A DNA stretch of 64,000 bases from Jannaschia pohangensis. GTDB lineage: Bacteria > Pseudomonadota > Alphaproteobacteria > Rhodobacterales > Rhodobacteraceae. Below the pieces are notes generated by a model that worked only from the letters and a program-made list of their open reading frames with translations, was not told where the DNA came from and did not search any database. The position numbers and the translations under genes were made by a program. The stretch is from the NCBI RefSeq assembly GCF_900113875.1, contig NZ_FORA01000006.1, positions 1-64,000 of the forward strand. Reading direction: 5' to 3'. Position 1 is the stretch's first letter. Each line of letters begins with the position of its first letter. Below are positions 1-9,634 of this stretch, one piece after another.

Positions 1-2525
1 CTGACCCCGCGACGCTGACCGTGACCTACACGGCGGCCCCGGTTGCGGTGAACGACAGCCAGGACAACCTGACGGTCGGCGATGTGGCGACGGTGCCGGT
101 GACGGTGAACGACAGCGGCAACAACGGCTTCCCGGGCGGGGCGCTGGATCCGGACTCGGTGCGGCTGGTGGATGCGGGCGGTGCGCCGGTGACGCAGCTG
201 GTGGTGCCGGGTGAGGGCACCTGGGACGCGCTTCCGGGCGGCGAGATCCGCTTCACGCCCGAGCCGGGCTTCACCGGCGATCCGACGCCGGTCACCTATA
301 CCGTGGCCGACCTGAACGGCAGCAGGTCGAACCCGGCGACGGTGACGCTCGACTATGTCGCGCCGCCGGTGGCGGTGGATGACAGTGTCGGCCCCTTGCC
401 GCGCGGTGACGTGGCGACGGTACCCGTGGTGGGCAACGATACGGCGGGCGACAATCCGGTGAATGTGGCGACCGTCACCCTGACCGACCCGGCAGCTGTT
501 GACACGGATACGGACGGGCGTCCCGACACCCTGGTCGTTCCTGGCGAGGGCACCTGGACGGTCACGCCGACCGGCGATGTGACGTTCACGCCCGATCCGG
601 CGCTGGTCGGCGACCCGACGCCCACGACCTATGTGGTCGAGGACACCATCGGTACCCTGTCGAACGAGGGGACGATCAGCGTGACCTATGAGCCGCCGCT
701 TCCCGCGATCAACGTCGAGAAAGTGCTGATCGCGCCGCTCGCCGTGGCCGTGGGCGATACCGCGACCTTCGAGGTGCGTGCGACGAACACCGGCAACGTG
801 CGTCTGGAGAACCCCGTCATTACCGATGTGATGACCAATGCGGACGGCGATCCGGCCCCCTTCGACACGCTGGTGCGGACCGATGCCGGTGGACCGATCG
901 ATCCGGGCGGCGTGGCCACATGGCAGGTGACGCGAGTTCTGACACAGTCGGACGTGGATTCGGGCGGGTTGGAGAACAGCGCGCGGGTCGCGGCGACGGC
1001 CATCGGCAGCCCGGCTCCCGTGTTCGACGACTCGGACGACGCCGATGACTTCGACGGCAATACGGTGGACGACCCCACGGTTCTGGCCCTGCCGCGCAAC
1101 CCTTCGGCGGTCATCTCCAAGGTGGCTGGCGCGCCGACGCGTGTTGGTGCCACGGTCTTCGACGTGCCCTTCACCATCTCGGTGACGAACGACGGAAACC
1201 TGACGCAGACCGCGCTTGTCCTGACGGACGATCTGGCGGCCTGGGCCACGCCGGCTGTGGTGACGGGTGTCACGGCGCCGGTCGCGACGGGCTTTGGTGG
1301 AACGGGCGGGGCGAATGTCGGCTTTGACGGGGCAGGCGATACGAACCTGCTGACCGGCGATGTGACCCTCGCACCCGGTGCGACCGGTCAGGTGACCTTC
1401 ACCGTGACCGTGGACGTCGCCGCAGGCAGCCCGCCGCGTCCGAACATCGCGACGCTGGCGTCGGCGGAACTGGTCGCGCCCATCCAAGGGACGACCTCCG
1501 TCGCGCTTTCGGCGGCGGATGTCCTGTCGGCGACCAAGACGGTGACCCCGTCGCAGGTCTTGCTGGGGGGAACGGTGCAATACACGCTGGCCTTCACCAA
1601 CGGGGCTACGGCTTTGGCGGGTGTTGCCCTGATCGACGAATTGCCGGTCGGCGTGGCTTACACGCCGGGCACGGCCTTGGTTGACGGTGTCGCGCTGGAG
1701 CCGGTGCAATCGGGCCGGACCCTGCGCTGGAGCGGGATCAACGTGGCCGCCGGTGCGACCGTGACGGTCACCTTCTCGGCCCGCGTGGGCGAGGGGACGA
1801 GCGAGCGGGTGAACCGGACCTTTGCGCTGGACCCGGCCGGCACGCCCCTGTCCAATGTGGCGACAGCGACGCTGCGCCTGCGGACCGAGGCGGCGTTCAC
1901 CTGTGGCGACGTGATCGGCAAGGTCTTCGATGACCGCGATCTGGACGGCATCCAGGACGAGCAATCCGCCGCCCTGTCCGACCAGGCCTATGTCGGCGGC
2001 AAGCCCGTGGTCGCACCCGCGACCCTTCCAGGCCATGAGCCGGGGTTGGCCGGGGTGCGGTTGGCGACGGTGGACGGCATCATTATCACGACGGATGAAT
2101 ACGGCCGCTTCAGCGTTCCCTGCGCCGCCCTTCCCTTGCAGGGGGGCAGCAATTTCACCCTCAAGCTGGACGAGCGCAGTCTGCCGACAGGCTACAACCT
2201 GACGACCGAGAACCCGCGGACGCTGCGCATCACGCGCGGCACGGTGACCAAGATGAACTTCGGCGCGACCCTGGTCGACGTCGTTGGCATCGACCTCACC
2301 GCCGAGGCTTTTGCCGGGTCGGCCCCCAGTGCCGCGTTGCGCGACGGTCTGACCGGGTTGCGGGCGCAGTTGGCCGGAGCACCCGTCCTGCTGAGGCTGA
2401 CATATGTGCGGCGCGGCGACAGCACCGAGACGGCACGCGCCCGGCTCGACGCGGTCGAGGCCCTGGCACGTGACATCTGGCGCGGAGGCGGACAGGTCGA
2501 AGTCGACCGCCGGATAGCGAATTGA
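1..2525 (+). CDS. Large repeat-type surface protein, 5'-truncated by the window edge
   Basis: The reading frame is open to the first base of the window and the repeat pattern continues through it, so the GTG at 21 is internal and the true start lies upstream. Visible modules in order, in residues counted from that GTG: two CshA-fibril-like repeats (about 6-112 and 114-224), each beginning PVAV(N/D)DS and carrying LVVPGEGTW and a P(T)P(V/T)TY strand; DUF11-like domains (about 228-340 and 500-615) with another beta-rich module between; and an SdrD-B-like domain (about 625-760) with the calcium-loop-like DDRDLDGIQD. The last 80 residues (LRLTY...ARARLDAVEALARDIW) resemble the tail of OmpA-like proteins. 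Such proteins are cell-surface adhesins or scaffolds. The stop overlaps the TTG of the next frame, suggesting translational coupling to the barrel gene. Ligand and anchoring mode cannot be seen. Confidence 0.8.
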   Translation, partial: DPATLTVTYTAAPVAVNDSQDNLTVGDVATVPVTVNDSGNNGFPGGALDPDSVRLVDAGGAPVTQLVVPGEGTWDALPGGEIRFTPEPGFTGDPTPVTYTVADLNGSRSNPATVTLDYVAPPVAVDDSVGPLPRGDVATVPVVGNDTAGDNPVNVATVTLTDPAAVDTDTDGRPDTLVVPGEGTWTVTPTGDVTFTPDPALVGDPTPTTYVVEDTIGTLSNEGTISVTYEPPLPAINVEKVLIAPLAVAVGDTATFEVRATNTGNVRLENPVITDVMTNADGDPAPFDTLVRTDAGGPIDPGGVATWQVTRVLTQSDVDSGGLENSARVAATAIGSPAPVFDDSDDADDFDGNTVDDPTVLALPRNPSAVISKVAGAPTRVGATVFDVPFTISVTNDGNLTQTALVLTDDLAAWATPAVVTGVTAPVATGFGGTGGANVGFDGAGDTNLLTGDVTLAPGATGQVTFTVTVDVAAGSPPRPNIATLASAELVAPIQGTTSVALSAADVLSATKTVTPSQVLLGGTVQYTLAFTNGATALAGVALIDELPVGVAYTPGTALVDGVALEPVQSGRTLRWSGINVAAGATVTVTFSARVGEGTSERVNRTFALDPAGTPLSNVATATLRLRTEAAFTCGDVIGKVFDDRDLDGIQDEQSAALSDQAYVGGKPVVAPATLPGHEPGLAGVRLATVDGIIITTDEYGRFSVPCAALPLQGGSNFTLKLDERSLPTGYNLTTENPRTLRITRGTVTKMNFGATLVDVVGIDLTAEAFAGSAPSAALRDGLTGLRAQLAGAPVLLRLTYVRRGDSTETARARLDAVEALARDIWRGGGQVEVDRRIAN

Positions 2526-2539
2526 ACGGGGCTGGCAGT

Positions 2540-5500
2540 ATGGGAAACAGGGCAATGAAACTGGCAACCGCAGTCTCCGTGATCGCGCTGATGGCGGGAC
2601 AGGCCGGGGCGCAGGGTTTCGCGCTGACGCTGAACGGCGATACCGTGACGGGGTCGGCCGACGTGGCCGCCGAAGTGGCGCGCGTCGACCGGCAATTGCA
2701 GCAAGCTGACGTCCGCGTCCAATACAGCGGCCTTGCCCCCGAGGCGCGGCTGACCGTCGAGGTGACCGAGGTCGCGAACGGGCGCGTCCGGGTGCAGACG
2801 GCGTCGAACTTCCCCGCCTTCATCGTGCGCGGTGAATTGCGGCTGGTCGACCGGGCCGCGACGGCGGGGCCGCGCGTTGTCTCGCGGCAGGCCCTTGGCC
2901 CCAATGGCGCGGCCGATGTGATCCTGCCTTCGGGCGTGGCAGTCGAGGATCTGGTGCTGGTCTATCGCGTCTATGACGCGCAGGGCCGCTGGAACGAAAC
3001 CGAGGAGGTGGCGCTGGCCGTGCTCGGTGACACCGTTGCGGGCGTGGAACGCGGCAGCGACATTACCGCCCGGCGGGGCATTCCCATCCGGGGCGGCGCG
3101 GTGCGGGTCAGCGGGTCTTCCGTGGCCCCCGGGGCCGTGATCGAGACCATGGGCGAGGCGATCCTGCCCGATCCGTCCGGCGATTTCGTTGTCGAGCGTA
3201 TCCTGCCGCCGGGGAGCCATCCGGTGCGGGTTGCGGTGAATGGGGCCGGTGCGGCACCGCTCGACATCACGCGCGACGTTGACATTCCGACGCGCGAATT
3301 CTTTGGCGTGGGCACCGCTGATCTGACCTTCGGTCTGGGCACCGGAGCCGACGGGGCCAGCGACAATCGCGGCCGACTTGCCTTCTTCATCGAGGGGCGG
3401 ACCGCTGGCGGGGTCGAGATCACCGCATCCGCCGATACCGGCGAGGAAGATCTGGACGACCTGTTCAAGGCACTGGAAGAGCGCGACCCGCGCGAGGTGC
3501 TGCAACGCATCGACCCGCGCGACCTGTTCCCGACCTATGGCGACGACAGCACCCTGGAGGATCGCACGCCGTCTTCGGGCCGCCTGTTCCTGCGGGTCGA
3601 GAAGGACCGCAACTATCTGCAATGGGGCGATTTCGCCGGCAACATCGGGAACAATTCCCTGGTGCGCAACGAACGCCAGCTCTATGGCCTCCAGGTCTAT
3701 GGCGAGACGCCCGCGACCACATCGCGCGGGTTGCCCCGGGCCAGCGTGTCGGCTTATGCCGCCTCGCCCGACCGGCTGCCGCAACGCGACCTGTTCCAGG
3801 GCACCGGTGGGTCGGTCTATTTCCTGCGCCAGCAGGATGTGGCCGTCGGCACCGAAATCCTGACCGTGCAACTGCGCGACCCCGACACCGGCCGCGTGAT
3901 CGAGACGCGCAGGCTTGAGCCCGGACAGGATTACCGCATCAACCACGCGCAGGGCATCGTGACGCTGGATCGTCCGCTGTCGGCGCGGGTCGAAGAGGGC
4001 CTGCTGGGCCTGACCGGCATTTCGCGCCCGCTGGATGTCGTGCTGGCGGTGCAATACGAATACACGCCGAACGCCTTTGCCGTCACCGGCGAGACGGGTG
4101 GCGCGCGGGTCGAGGCCTGGGTGACCGACGACCTGCGCTTTGGTGTGGCGGGCATCAAGGAACGGACCGGCGGGGCGGATCAGACGCTGACCGGGGCGGA
4201 TCTGCTCTGGGTGATCGGCGAGGACAGTTTCCTGAGCCTTGAAGTCGCCGAAAGCGACGGCCCCGGCTTTGGCGAGGCCTTTTCGCCCGATGGCGGTCTG
4301 GCCTTCGAGACGGACGCGGCTCCGGCCGGATCGGGCAGTGCCTACAAGGCGGAGTTCCAGCTCGATTTCCGCGATGCGGGTCTGGCCTTCGACGGTGCGC
4401 TGACCGCCTATGCCGAGCGGCGCGAAGAGGGGTTCAACAGCCTCGATTTCCGCACGACGGCGGCCACCGGGGACGAGCGTCTCTGGGGTGTGGCGACCGA
4501 GGTGACCCCGCGCGACGGGCTGACCTTCGCGCTGACCTATGACGACTATGAAAACGATGTGGGCGAGGCCGACCGCGAAGGTTCGGTCGAGGCTGTGATC
4601 GACCTGACAGAACGCTTCCGCCTTGGCCTGGGTCTCTATCACGAGGAACGCCGGGGCGGCGCGCGCCCGACCGGGACGCGCACCAATGCGGCGGCGCGGC
4701 TGACCTATGCCGCGACCGAGGATTTCTCGATCAGCGTATTCGGCCAGGGCACCCTGAGCGAAAGCGGTCTGGGCAGCGACGACAGACTTGGCGCGGGCTT
4801 CGAGTGGAGCTTTGCCGAGGGTTGGGCGCTTGGCGTGGAAGCGAGCGACGGAAGCCTTGGACCGGCGGCGGATGTGCTGCTGTCCTACGGCGACGAGGCC
4901 GGCAATACCCGCTATCTGGGCTGGGTTCTTGACCCCGAGCGCACTGTCGCGGGCACCACCCTGCGCGGCAGCGACAAAGGTCGGATCGTGACCGGCGGAC
5001 GGCAGCGGATCAACGACCGCGTTACCGTCTTCGGCGAAAACATCTATGACGTCTTCGGTGACTATCGCACGCTGACGCAGGCCTACGGCGTCGATTATGC
5101 GCCCCACGCCGACCTGTCGACGACGCTCGCCTTCGAGATCGGGCGGATCGACGACCGTCCGGGTACCGACCTGGAACGGCGCGCGGTCAGTCTGGGCGCG
5201 ACCCTGGACCGGGAGTTCTGGCAAGCCTCGGGACGGCTGGAATTCCGCGACGAGGAGGGCCTGCGCGCGGGCACGGTCTTTGCCAGCGAAACCATCATCG
5301 CCACGGCCAACGTCGCCTGGGAGATCGACGCCTCGCAGCGCCTCGTCTTCTCGCTCGACTATGCCGACGTGAGCACGGATTCCTCGACCATCATTTCGGG
5401 CGACTATACCGACGTGGTGCTGGGCTATGCCTATCGTCCGGTCACCAACGACCGCTTGAACGTACTGGCGCGCTACCGCTTCCTCGATGACGGCGTGGGC

Positions 5501-5914
5501 CAGCGCATCGACGGCGTGGACGACCCCGGCCCCCGGCAGCGCAGCCACATTGCTTCGGTCAGCGCGCTTTATGACGTGAGCCCCGGCTGGACGCTCGGCG
5601 GGTCGCTGGCCTACCGCGCGGCGCAGACCTCGGCCGGGCCGGCCGATCCGTTCATCGACAACGATGCCTGGCTCGGGGTCGCCTCGGTTCGCTGGCACGC
5701 CCTGAAGAAGTGGGATGTCCTGCTGGAGGCGCGTCAGTTCGAGGCCCTCGACGCCCAGACCTCCGACACGGGTTTCGTCGCCACGGGCTATCGCCAGATC
5801 AACGAGAACTACTCGATCGGCCTGGGTTACAACTTCGGCACGTTCAGCGACGACCTGACCGACCTGGTGCAGGATGACGAGGGCCTGTTCATCAACCTGC
5901 TGGCACAGTTCTAG
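2540..5914 (+). CDS. Large outer-membrane beta-barrel protein coupled to the surface protein
   Basis: About 1,124 residues. I chose ATG 2540, preceded by CGGGG; TTG 2522, overlapping the upstream stop, and ATG 2555 are alternatives. MKLATAVSVIALMAGQAGAQG is a clear signal peptide. The middle region resembles bacterial surface or usher-like modules (for example YLQWGDFAGNIGNNSLVRNE and the stretch before it). The last ~700 residues are alternating amphipathic strands rich in Y/F with D/E/G turns and end in phenylalanine (LLAQF), the usual C-terminal signature of BAM-inserted barrels. No TonB box or plug domain was recognised, so a TonB-dependent receptor is unlikely. Its position directly behind the repeat protein suggests that it exports or anchors that protein, which is inference only. 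Confidence 0.75.
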   Translation: MGNRAMKLATAVSVIALMAGQAGAQGFALTLNGDTVTGSADVAAEVARVDRQLQQADVRVQYSGLAPEARLTVEVTEVANGRVRVQTASNFPAFIVRGELRLVDRAATAGPRVVSRQALGPNGAADVILPSGVAVEDLVLVYRVYDAQGRWNETEEVALAVLGDTVAGVERGSDITARRGIPIRGGAVRVSGSSVAPGAVIETMGEAILPDPSGDFVVERILPPGSHPVRVAVNGAGAAPLDITRDVDIPTREFFGVGTADLTFGLGTGADGASDNRGRLAFFIEGRTAGGVEITASADTGEEDLDDLFKALEERDPREVLQRIDPRDLFPTYGDDSTLEDRTPSSGRLFLRVEKDRNYLQWGDFAGNIGNNSLVRNERQLYGLQVYGETPATTSRGLPRASVSAYAASPDRLPQRDLFQGTGGSVYFLRQQDVAVGTEILTVQLRDPDTGRVIETRRLEPGQDYRINHAQGIVTLDRPLSARVEEGLLGLTGISRPLDVVLAVQYEYTPNAFAVTGETGGARVEAWVTDDLRFGVAGIKERTGGADQTLTGADLLWVIGEDSFLSLEVAESDGPGFGEAFSPDGGLAFETDAAPAGSGSAYKAEFQLDFRDAGLAFDGALTAYAERREEGFNSLDFRTTAATGDERLWGVATEVTPRDGLTFALTYDDYENDVGEADREGSVEAVIDLTERFRLGLGLYHEERRGGARPTGTRTNAAARLTYAATEDFSISVFGQGTLSESGLGSDDRLGAGFEWSFAEGWALGVEASDGSLGPAADVLLSYGDEAGNTRYLGWVLDPERTVAGTTLRGSDKGRIVTGGRQRINDRVTVFGENIYDVFGDYRTLTQAYGVDYAPHADLSTTLAFEIGRIDDRPGTDLERRAVSLGATLDREFWQASGRLEFRDEEGLRAGTVFASETIIATANVAWEIDASQRLVFSLDYADVSTDSSTIISGDYTDVVLGYAYRPVTNDRLNVLARYRFLDDGVGQRIDGVDDPGPRQRSHIASVSALYDVSPGWTLGGSLAYRAAQTSAGPADPFIDNDAWLGVASVRWHALKKWDVLLEARQFEALDAQTSDTGFVATGYRQINENYSIGLGYNFGTFSDDLTDLVQDDEGLFINLLAQF

Positions 5915-5922
5915 GACTTGAC

Positions 5923-5948
5923 CCGGGCCGCCCCAAGTGGGCGCCCGG
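5923..5948. terminator. GC-rich hairpin between convergent genes
   Basis: CCGGG-C-CGCCC pairs with GGGCG-CCCGG across a CAAGT loop (10 bp with one bulged C). It lies just after the barrel gene stop and before the convergent DoxX-like gene. There is no T-run, so intrinsic termination is uncertain. Confidence 0.4.
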
Positions 5949-6082
5949 GGGCTCGGCTGCGGGCGCGTCCGAGGGCATCTTCTGAACGGCTCTCCTTGCC
6001 CGCAATGACCGGAAGGCTGTCGAGGGACGTATGTGAGGGCCTCGTCCGCCGAGATCTCGTCTCGCGTTCAGGATCCCGTGTC

Positions 6083-6535
6083 CTAGTGCCACCAGGCCGG
6101 GCCGCGCCGCCTGTCCAGCCATCCGCCGATGGACCACCGGTCGCGATGGATGAGAAGGATCAACGCAATGAACCCCGCCATGACCGCCAGGTCGATCACC
6201 TGGTTGCGGTGGATCGGAAAGCCGCTGTCGTTGAGCGCGAAGGGATCGAAAAACCCGTCCCACCGGCGCGTGATCGTGAAGACATGCATCACGGCAAGCG
6301 CGCCAAAGCTCAGCAGTCGGAACAGGCCTACAGCGGCCAACAGGCACAGGATGATCTGGATCGCGCCGACGGCATAGATCTGGGCAAAGCTGGGGTCGAT
6401 GCCGTCGAAATGCCGCGCCAGTTGGGCATACTGTCCGGGCGTGATGATCTTGTGGGCGGCCCAGAGAAAGATGAACCACGACAGCCCAAGGCGCAGGATG
6501 AGGGTCGCGGCGGCGTCGCGGTTCGTCTCGGACAT
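6083..6535 (-). CDS. DoxX-like small integral membrane protein
   Basis: A 150-residue protein with four hydrophobic segments (roughly residues 10-30, 50-70, 72-92, 112-130). The first segment, with LRLGLSWFIFLWAAHKI, fits the DoxX/DoxD-like family, a group of inner-membrane proteins of mixed and mostly undefined function, some linked to quinone or thiosulfate metabolism. It follows the crotonase-fold and SDR genes on the same strand by 55 bases and could be the last gene of their operon. Function is not predictable from sequence alone. Confidence 0.6.
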   Translation of the reverse strand: MSETNRDAAATLILRLGLSWFIFLWAAHKIITPGQYAQLARHFDGIDPSFAQIYAVGAIQIILCLLAAVGLFRLLSFGALAVMHVFTITRRWDGFFDPFALNDSGFPIHRNQVIDLAVMAGFIALILLIHRDRWSIGGWLDRRRGPAWWH

Positions 6536-6590
6536 GATCTTTTCCCTGTTCGACGACTTCGCCCTAGCAGACGACCTTCGCCTGGGGCAG

Positions 6591-7193
6591 TCACAACCCC
6601 GTGGGGATCATCGCCTTGATCGCCGCCGTGTGCTCCGGCGTACCCGGGGCCAGCGCACGGGCGTCGTCCAGCGGTGTTTCGGTCAACCGGTCGACCAGCC
6701 CGAAGGCCAGCGCCTCGGCCGCCGTCAGGCGTGCGCCGCCCGTCAGGATCAGGTTCGTCCGCGCCGGGCCGATCAGGCGCGCCATCCGACTCGGGTCCGA
6801 CGGCTGCGGCAGGAACCCCAGTTTTGCGACCGGATAGAAGAACGACGCATGGGGCACCGACAGGCGTATGTCGCAGGCCAGAGCCATGCCGAACGCGCCC
6901 CCGGCCAGCGTGCCGTTCAGCGCGGCAACCGTCAGGCAGGGCTGTTCCGCGATGGCCGCCGACAGCTTTTCCCACAGGGGCGAGGTGGCGAGGCCCGCGC
7001 GCGTCTCCTCCAGGTCCGCGCCCGCGCTGAACACTTTTGCCCCTGAGCCGCTCAGGATCAGCAGGCGCAAATTACCTGCCTTACGAATGTGCCCCGCCAG
7101 TTCCGCCAGCATCGCGCCCGTCAGAGAATTCGCCTTGTCCGCCCGGTCGATGGTCAGTGTCAGGACATCGCCGTCCCGGACCGCTCGGATCAT
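6591..7193 (-). CDS. Crotonase-fold (enoyl-CoA hydratase/isomerase family) protein lacking catalytic Glu
   Basis: A 200-residue protein, shorter than the ~260 of typical enoyl-CoA hydratases because the C-terminal trimerisation helices are reduced. The fold signature is clear: FSAGADL near residue 55 (CoA-binding strand) and NGTLAGGAFGMALACDIRL (93-111) forming the oxyanion hole. Aligned to rat mitochondrial enoyl-CoA hydratase, the positions of both catalytic glutamates (Glu144 and Glu164) are Gly102 and Val122 here, so ordinary hydration of enoyl-CoA is unlikely; isomerase, hydrolase or non-catalytic roles remain possible. Its start overlaps the stop of the upstream SDR gene by 4 bases (ATGA), so the two are co-translated. 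Confidence 0.75.
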   Translation of the reverse strand: MIRAVRDGDVLTLTIDRADKANSLTGAMLAELAGHIRKAGNLRLLILSGSGAKVFSAGADLEETRAGLATSPLWEKLSAAIAEQPCLTVAALNGTLAGGAFGMALACDIRLSVPHASFFYPVAKLGFLPQPSDPSRMARLIGPARTNLILTGGARLTAAEALAFGLVDRLTETPLDDARALAPGTPEHTAAIKAMIPTGL

Positions 7194-7939
7194 GTCAGCC
7201 CGACTTTTCGACGGATTGCTTCGTCCCGTAGCGACACTTCGGTTCCCAAGAGATCATCCGCCCCCGCCCCGCACATCCAGACCAATGTGTCGGCCACCCA
7301 TTCCGGCGGGATGTGATCGGACCAGTCAAGTTGTGCGACCGGACCGACGCCGCTGGCCTTGATCTCCCGCTGCATCTGGGTTGCGACCGTGCCGGGCGAC
7401 AGGCCCATGACACGCAGGGTGTCGCCGTGTTCCACGTGCAGGCATTCCGTCAGCATCTTCGCCCCGGCCTTCGATGTGCAGTAATGCGACCATCCGGCCA
7501 GACCCCGGTGCGCCGCCCCCGACGAGATGGTGATGACCGTGCCCGACCCCTGGGCCAGCATCACCGGAAGGGCCGCCCGGATGCCGTGATAGACCCCTTT
7601 CAGGTTCACATCGATTGCCGTGGTCCAGGCGGCGGGGTCGCTTTCGGCCAGACCGGCAATCGGCTCGATCACGCCTGCGTTGTTTATGACCACATCCAGC
7701 GCGCCGAAGGTCTCGACCGTCGCATCGACGGCGCGGGCCATTTCGGACCAGTTGGCCACGTCGCAGGGGATGGCCAGCGCGCTTTTCCCGATTTCGCCCG
7801 CAAGGTCGGCGATTTCCGCCGTCCCCCGTGCGAGCAAGGCCAGATTGGCGCCCTGTGCCGCAAAGGCGCGGGCCGCTGCGGCGCCGATGCCGCGGGATGC
7901 GCCGGTAATCAGGATTGTCTTGCCAGCAAGCTCTGTCAT
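7190..7939 (-). CDS. Short-chain dehydrogenase/reductase (SDR)
   Basis: A 249-residue classical SDR, the usual length. The N-terminal Rossmann motif TGASRGIGAAAARAF binds NAD(P). NNAGV stabilises the central sheet, and the catalytic YCTSK (YxxxK) follows a serine-rich strand (VITISSG). It overlaps the next gene by 4 bases, forming a two- or three-gene unit with the crotonase-fold protein and the DoxX-like protein. The partners suggest a role on an acyl-CoA or alcohol substrate, but nothing in the sequence fixes it. It is transcribed divergently from the DUF2125 gene. Confidence 0.85.
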   Translation of the reverse strand: MTELAGKTILITGASRGIGAAAARAFAAQGANLALLARGTAEIADLAGEIGKSALAIPCDVANWSEMARAVDATVETFGALDVVINNAGVIEPIAGLAESDPAAWTTAIDVNLKGVYHGIRAALPVMLAQGSGTVITISSGAAHRGLAGWSHYCTSKAGAKMLTECLHVEHGDTLRVMGLSPGTVATQMQREIKASGVGPVAQLDWSDHIPPEWVADTLVWMCGAGADDLLGTEVSLRDEAIRRKVGLT

Positions 7940-8011
7940 TGTCGCCTCCGGTTGACCCCGTTGCCGAGGTCCGATTTGCTATGTCCGACTATTTGTAAAG
8001 GAACGTTCACG

Positions 8012-9481
8012 ATGCCGAAACATGCCATTCTGGGCGCTGCCGCCCTTTTGCTGACCACAGCGCCCGCCGCCTGGGCCGATCTGGATGCGCCAACGATCTG
8101 GGCTGACTGGCAATCTCTGTATCAAACCATGGGGTTGGAGCTGACGGCCGAGACTGAATCCTACGAAGGCGGAACGCTGACCCTCGACGGGCTGACGATG
8201 ACGGCCGAGATTGCCGGGGCCGAATCCGTCGCGAACTACGGATCGATCACCCTTGTCGAACAGGGCGACGGAACCGTCCGCGTCAACATTCCCGCCGTGA
8301 TCGAGAGCAAGACCACCACCGAGGTCGATGGATATTCGCAGGATCAGACCGTGACCTTCACGAACGAGGGATTGTCGTTGATCGTGCGCGAAGACGGTGC
8401 CGAGCGGGTTTACGATTTCGCCGCCGATGCCGTTTCGATGCTGATCGAGACGGATACGAATGTCGGCCCCGATGCGCCCAACGTGGCGATCACATTCACG
8501 GATATCGTGTCGGAATACCGCTCTGGCGTCGACGGCGATGCCAACAAGTTTGCGCAGACGTTCAACAACGATGCCCTGACGATCAATGTCTCGTCCGAAG
8601 GCGATGCCCCTGGCGTATTGAACTACGTCATGTCGGGTGTCGAAGGCGTGGTCGATGGCACCTATGGCGACCTCGAGGGCCCCGGCTTTACCGCCAGCAA
8701 GCTGCTCAACATAGAATACGCGGCGACGATCACCCATTCAGGGTCGACCACGAATTTGTCGATGCAGAATCCCGAGGGGCCCTTCACGATGACCGGAGCC
8801 TCTGCGTCGGGCAGCCTGGGGTTCGGGATGGAGGACGGCGTGGTCAGCTATGACATCGGCTCGACGGACGCCAATGTGCAGATGCAGCTGCCGATGTTGC
8901 CGGTCCCCGTGTCCATGAGCATGTCGGAGGCGCGGACGGCATTCGACTTCCCCCTCGGCCCGGTCGGCGAGGAGAAGCCTTTCGGTATGACGCTGTCCTA
9001 TCGCGGTCTTGCCATCGATGATGCGCTTTGGGGTCTTTTCGACCCCACCGGGCAATTGCCGCGCGACCCGGCCGACCTGGTGGTCGATCTGGAAGGAACC
9101 GCCGTGCTGAACGTCGACGTCTTCGGCGACCCCGAGGCGATGGCGGGCCTTCAGGGCCCTCCAGGTGAATTGAAGGGCGTCGCCATCAAGCAGATCCTGC
9201 TGTCGTTGGCTGGGGCGGAATTGCGCGGCTCGGGTGACCTCGATTTCCCGACGCCCGGACCCGTGCCGCAGCCGGTCGGGACGATCAACCTGGCGCTCGA
9301 CGGTGGGTTCAGCCTGATCGACAAGATCGTGGCGCTGGGCTTCATCCCCGCCGAGCAGGCCGCCTTCGTCAAGGGCATGGCCGGTGCCGTGGCCAAGCCT
9401 GTCGGAGACGATCAACTTGAATCGGTGATCGAGTTCACGCCCGGCGGCGGCATCACGGCCAACGGCCTGCCGCTTCAGTAA
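8012..9481 (+). CDS. DUF2125-family secreted protein
   Basis: The frame is open much further upstream, but the start is placed at ATG 8012. It follows an AAAGGAA ribosome site and opens a signal peptide (MPKHAILGAAALLLTTAPAAWA). The mature protein of about 470 residues is acidic and strand-rich, with repeated TxxGLT/ITFTDI-type strands and terminal GGGITANGLPL. This matches the DUF2125 proteins common in Rhodobacteraceae, periplasmic or envelope proteins of unknown role. It is monocistronic, with a strong terminator 24 bases after the stop. Confidence 0.7.
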   Translation: MPKHAILGAAALLLTTAPAAWADLDAPTIWADWQSLYQTMGLELTAETESYEGGTLTLDGLTMTAEIAGAESVANYGSITLVEQGDGTVRVNIPAVIESKTTTEVDGYSQDQTVTFTNEGLSLIVREDGAERVYDFAADAVSMLIETDTNVGPDAPNVAITFTDIVSEYRSGVDGDANKFAQTFNNDALTINVSSEGDAPGVLNYVMSGVEGVVDGTYGDLEGPGFTASKLLNIEYAATITHSGSTTNLSMQNPEGPFTMTGASASGSLGFGMEDGVVSYDIGSTDANVQMQLPMLPVPVSMSMSEARTAFDFPLGPVGEEKPFGMTLSYRGLAIDDALWGLFDPTGQLPRDPADLVVDLEGTAVLNVDVFGDPEAMAGLQGPPGELKGVAIKQILLSLAGAELRGSGDLDFPTPGPVPQPVGTINLALDGGFSLIDKIVALGFIPAEQAAFVKGMAGAVAKPVGDDQLESVIEFTPGGGITANGLPLQ

Positions 9482-9504
9482 ACCGCTGCGACTTCGGTCA
9501 CTTG

Positions 9505-9532
9505 TGCCCCGCCCGACCCGGCGGGGCATTTT
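9505..9532 (+). terminator. Rho-independent terminator after the DUF2125 gene
   Basis: A perfect 9-bp stem, TGCCCCGCC / GGCGGGGCA, with a 6-base loop and followed at once by TTTT. It starts 24 bases after the stop codon. Confidence 0.9.
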
Positions 9533-9634
9533 CGTTGGGGCTTGGCCCGTCTCTGCGGTCAAAGGCAGCCTTGGCCTTGTGGACAGGGGGGTGCAGGGCT
9601 ACCTGCTGCTCAGACGCGCCGCGAAGGAGACCGC

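Noticed and set aside
2192-5698. 1,168-codon minus-strand open frame opposite the barrel gene
   Set aside because: GC-rich third positions keep the antisense frame open; its translation is low-complexity Arg/Gly-rich text with no signal, motif or ribosome site, while the plus frame has a signal peptide and strands.
2540-5914. TonB-dependent receptor call for the large barrel
   Set aside because: No TonB box or plug-domain motif seen.
7313-8011. Long N-terminal extension of the DUF2125 frame
   Set aside because: It lies opposite the SDR gene; the ribosome site and signal peptide mark ATG 8012.
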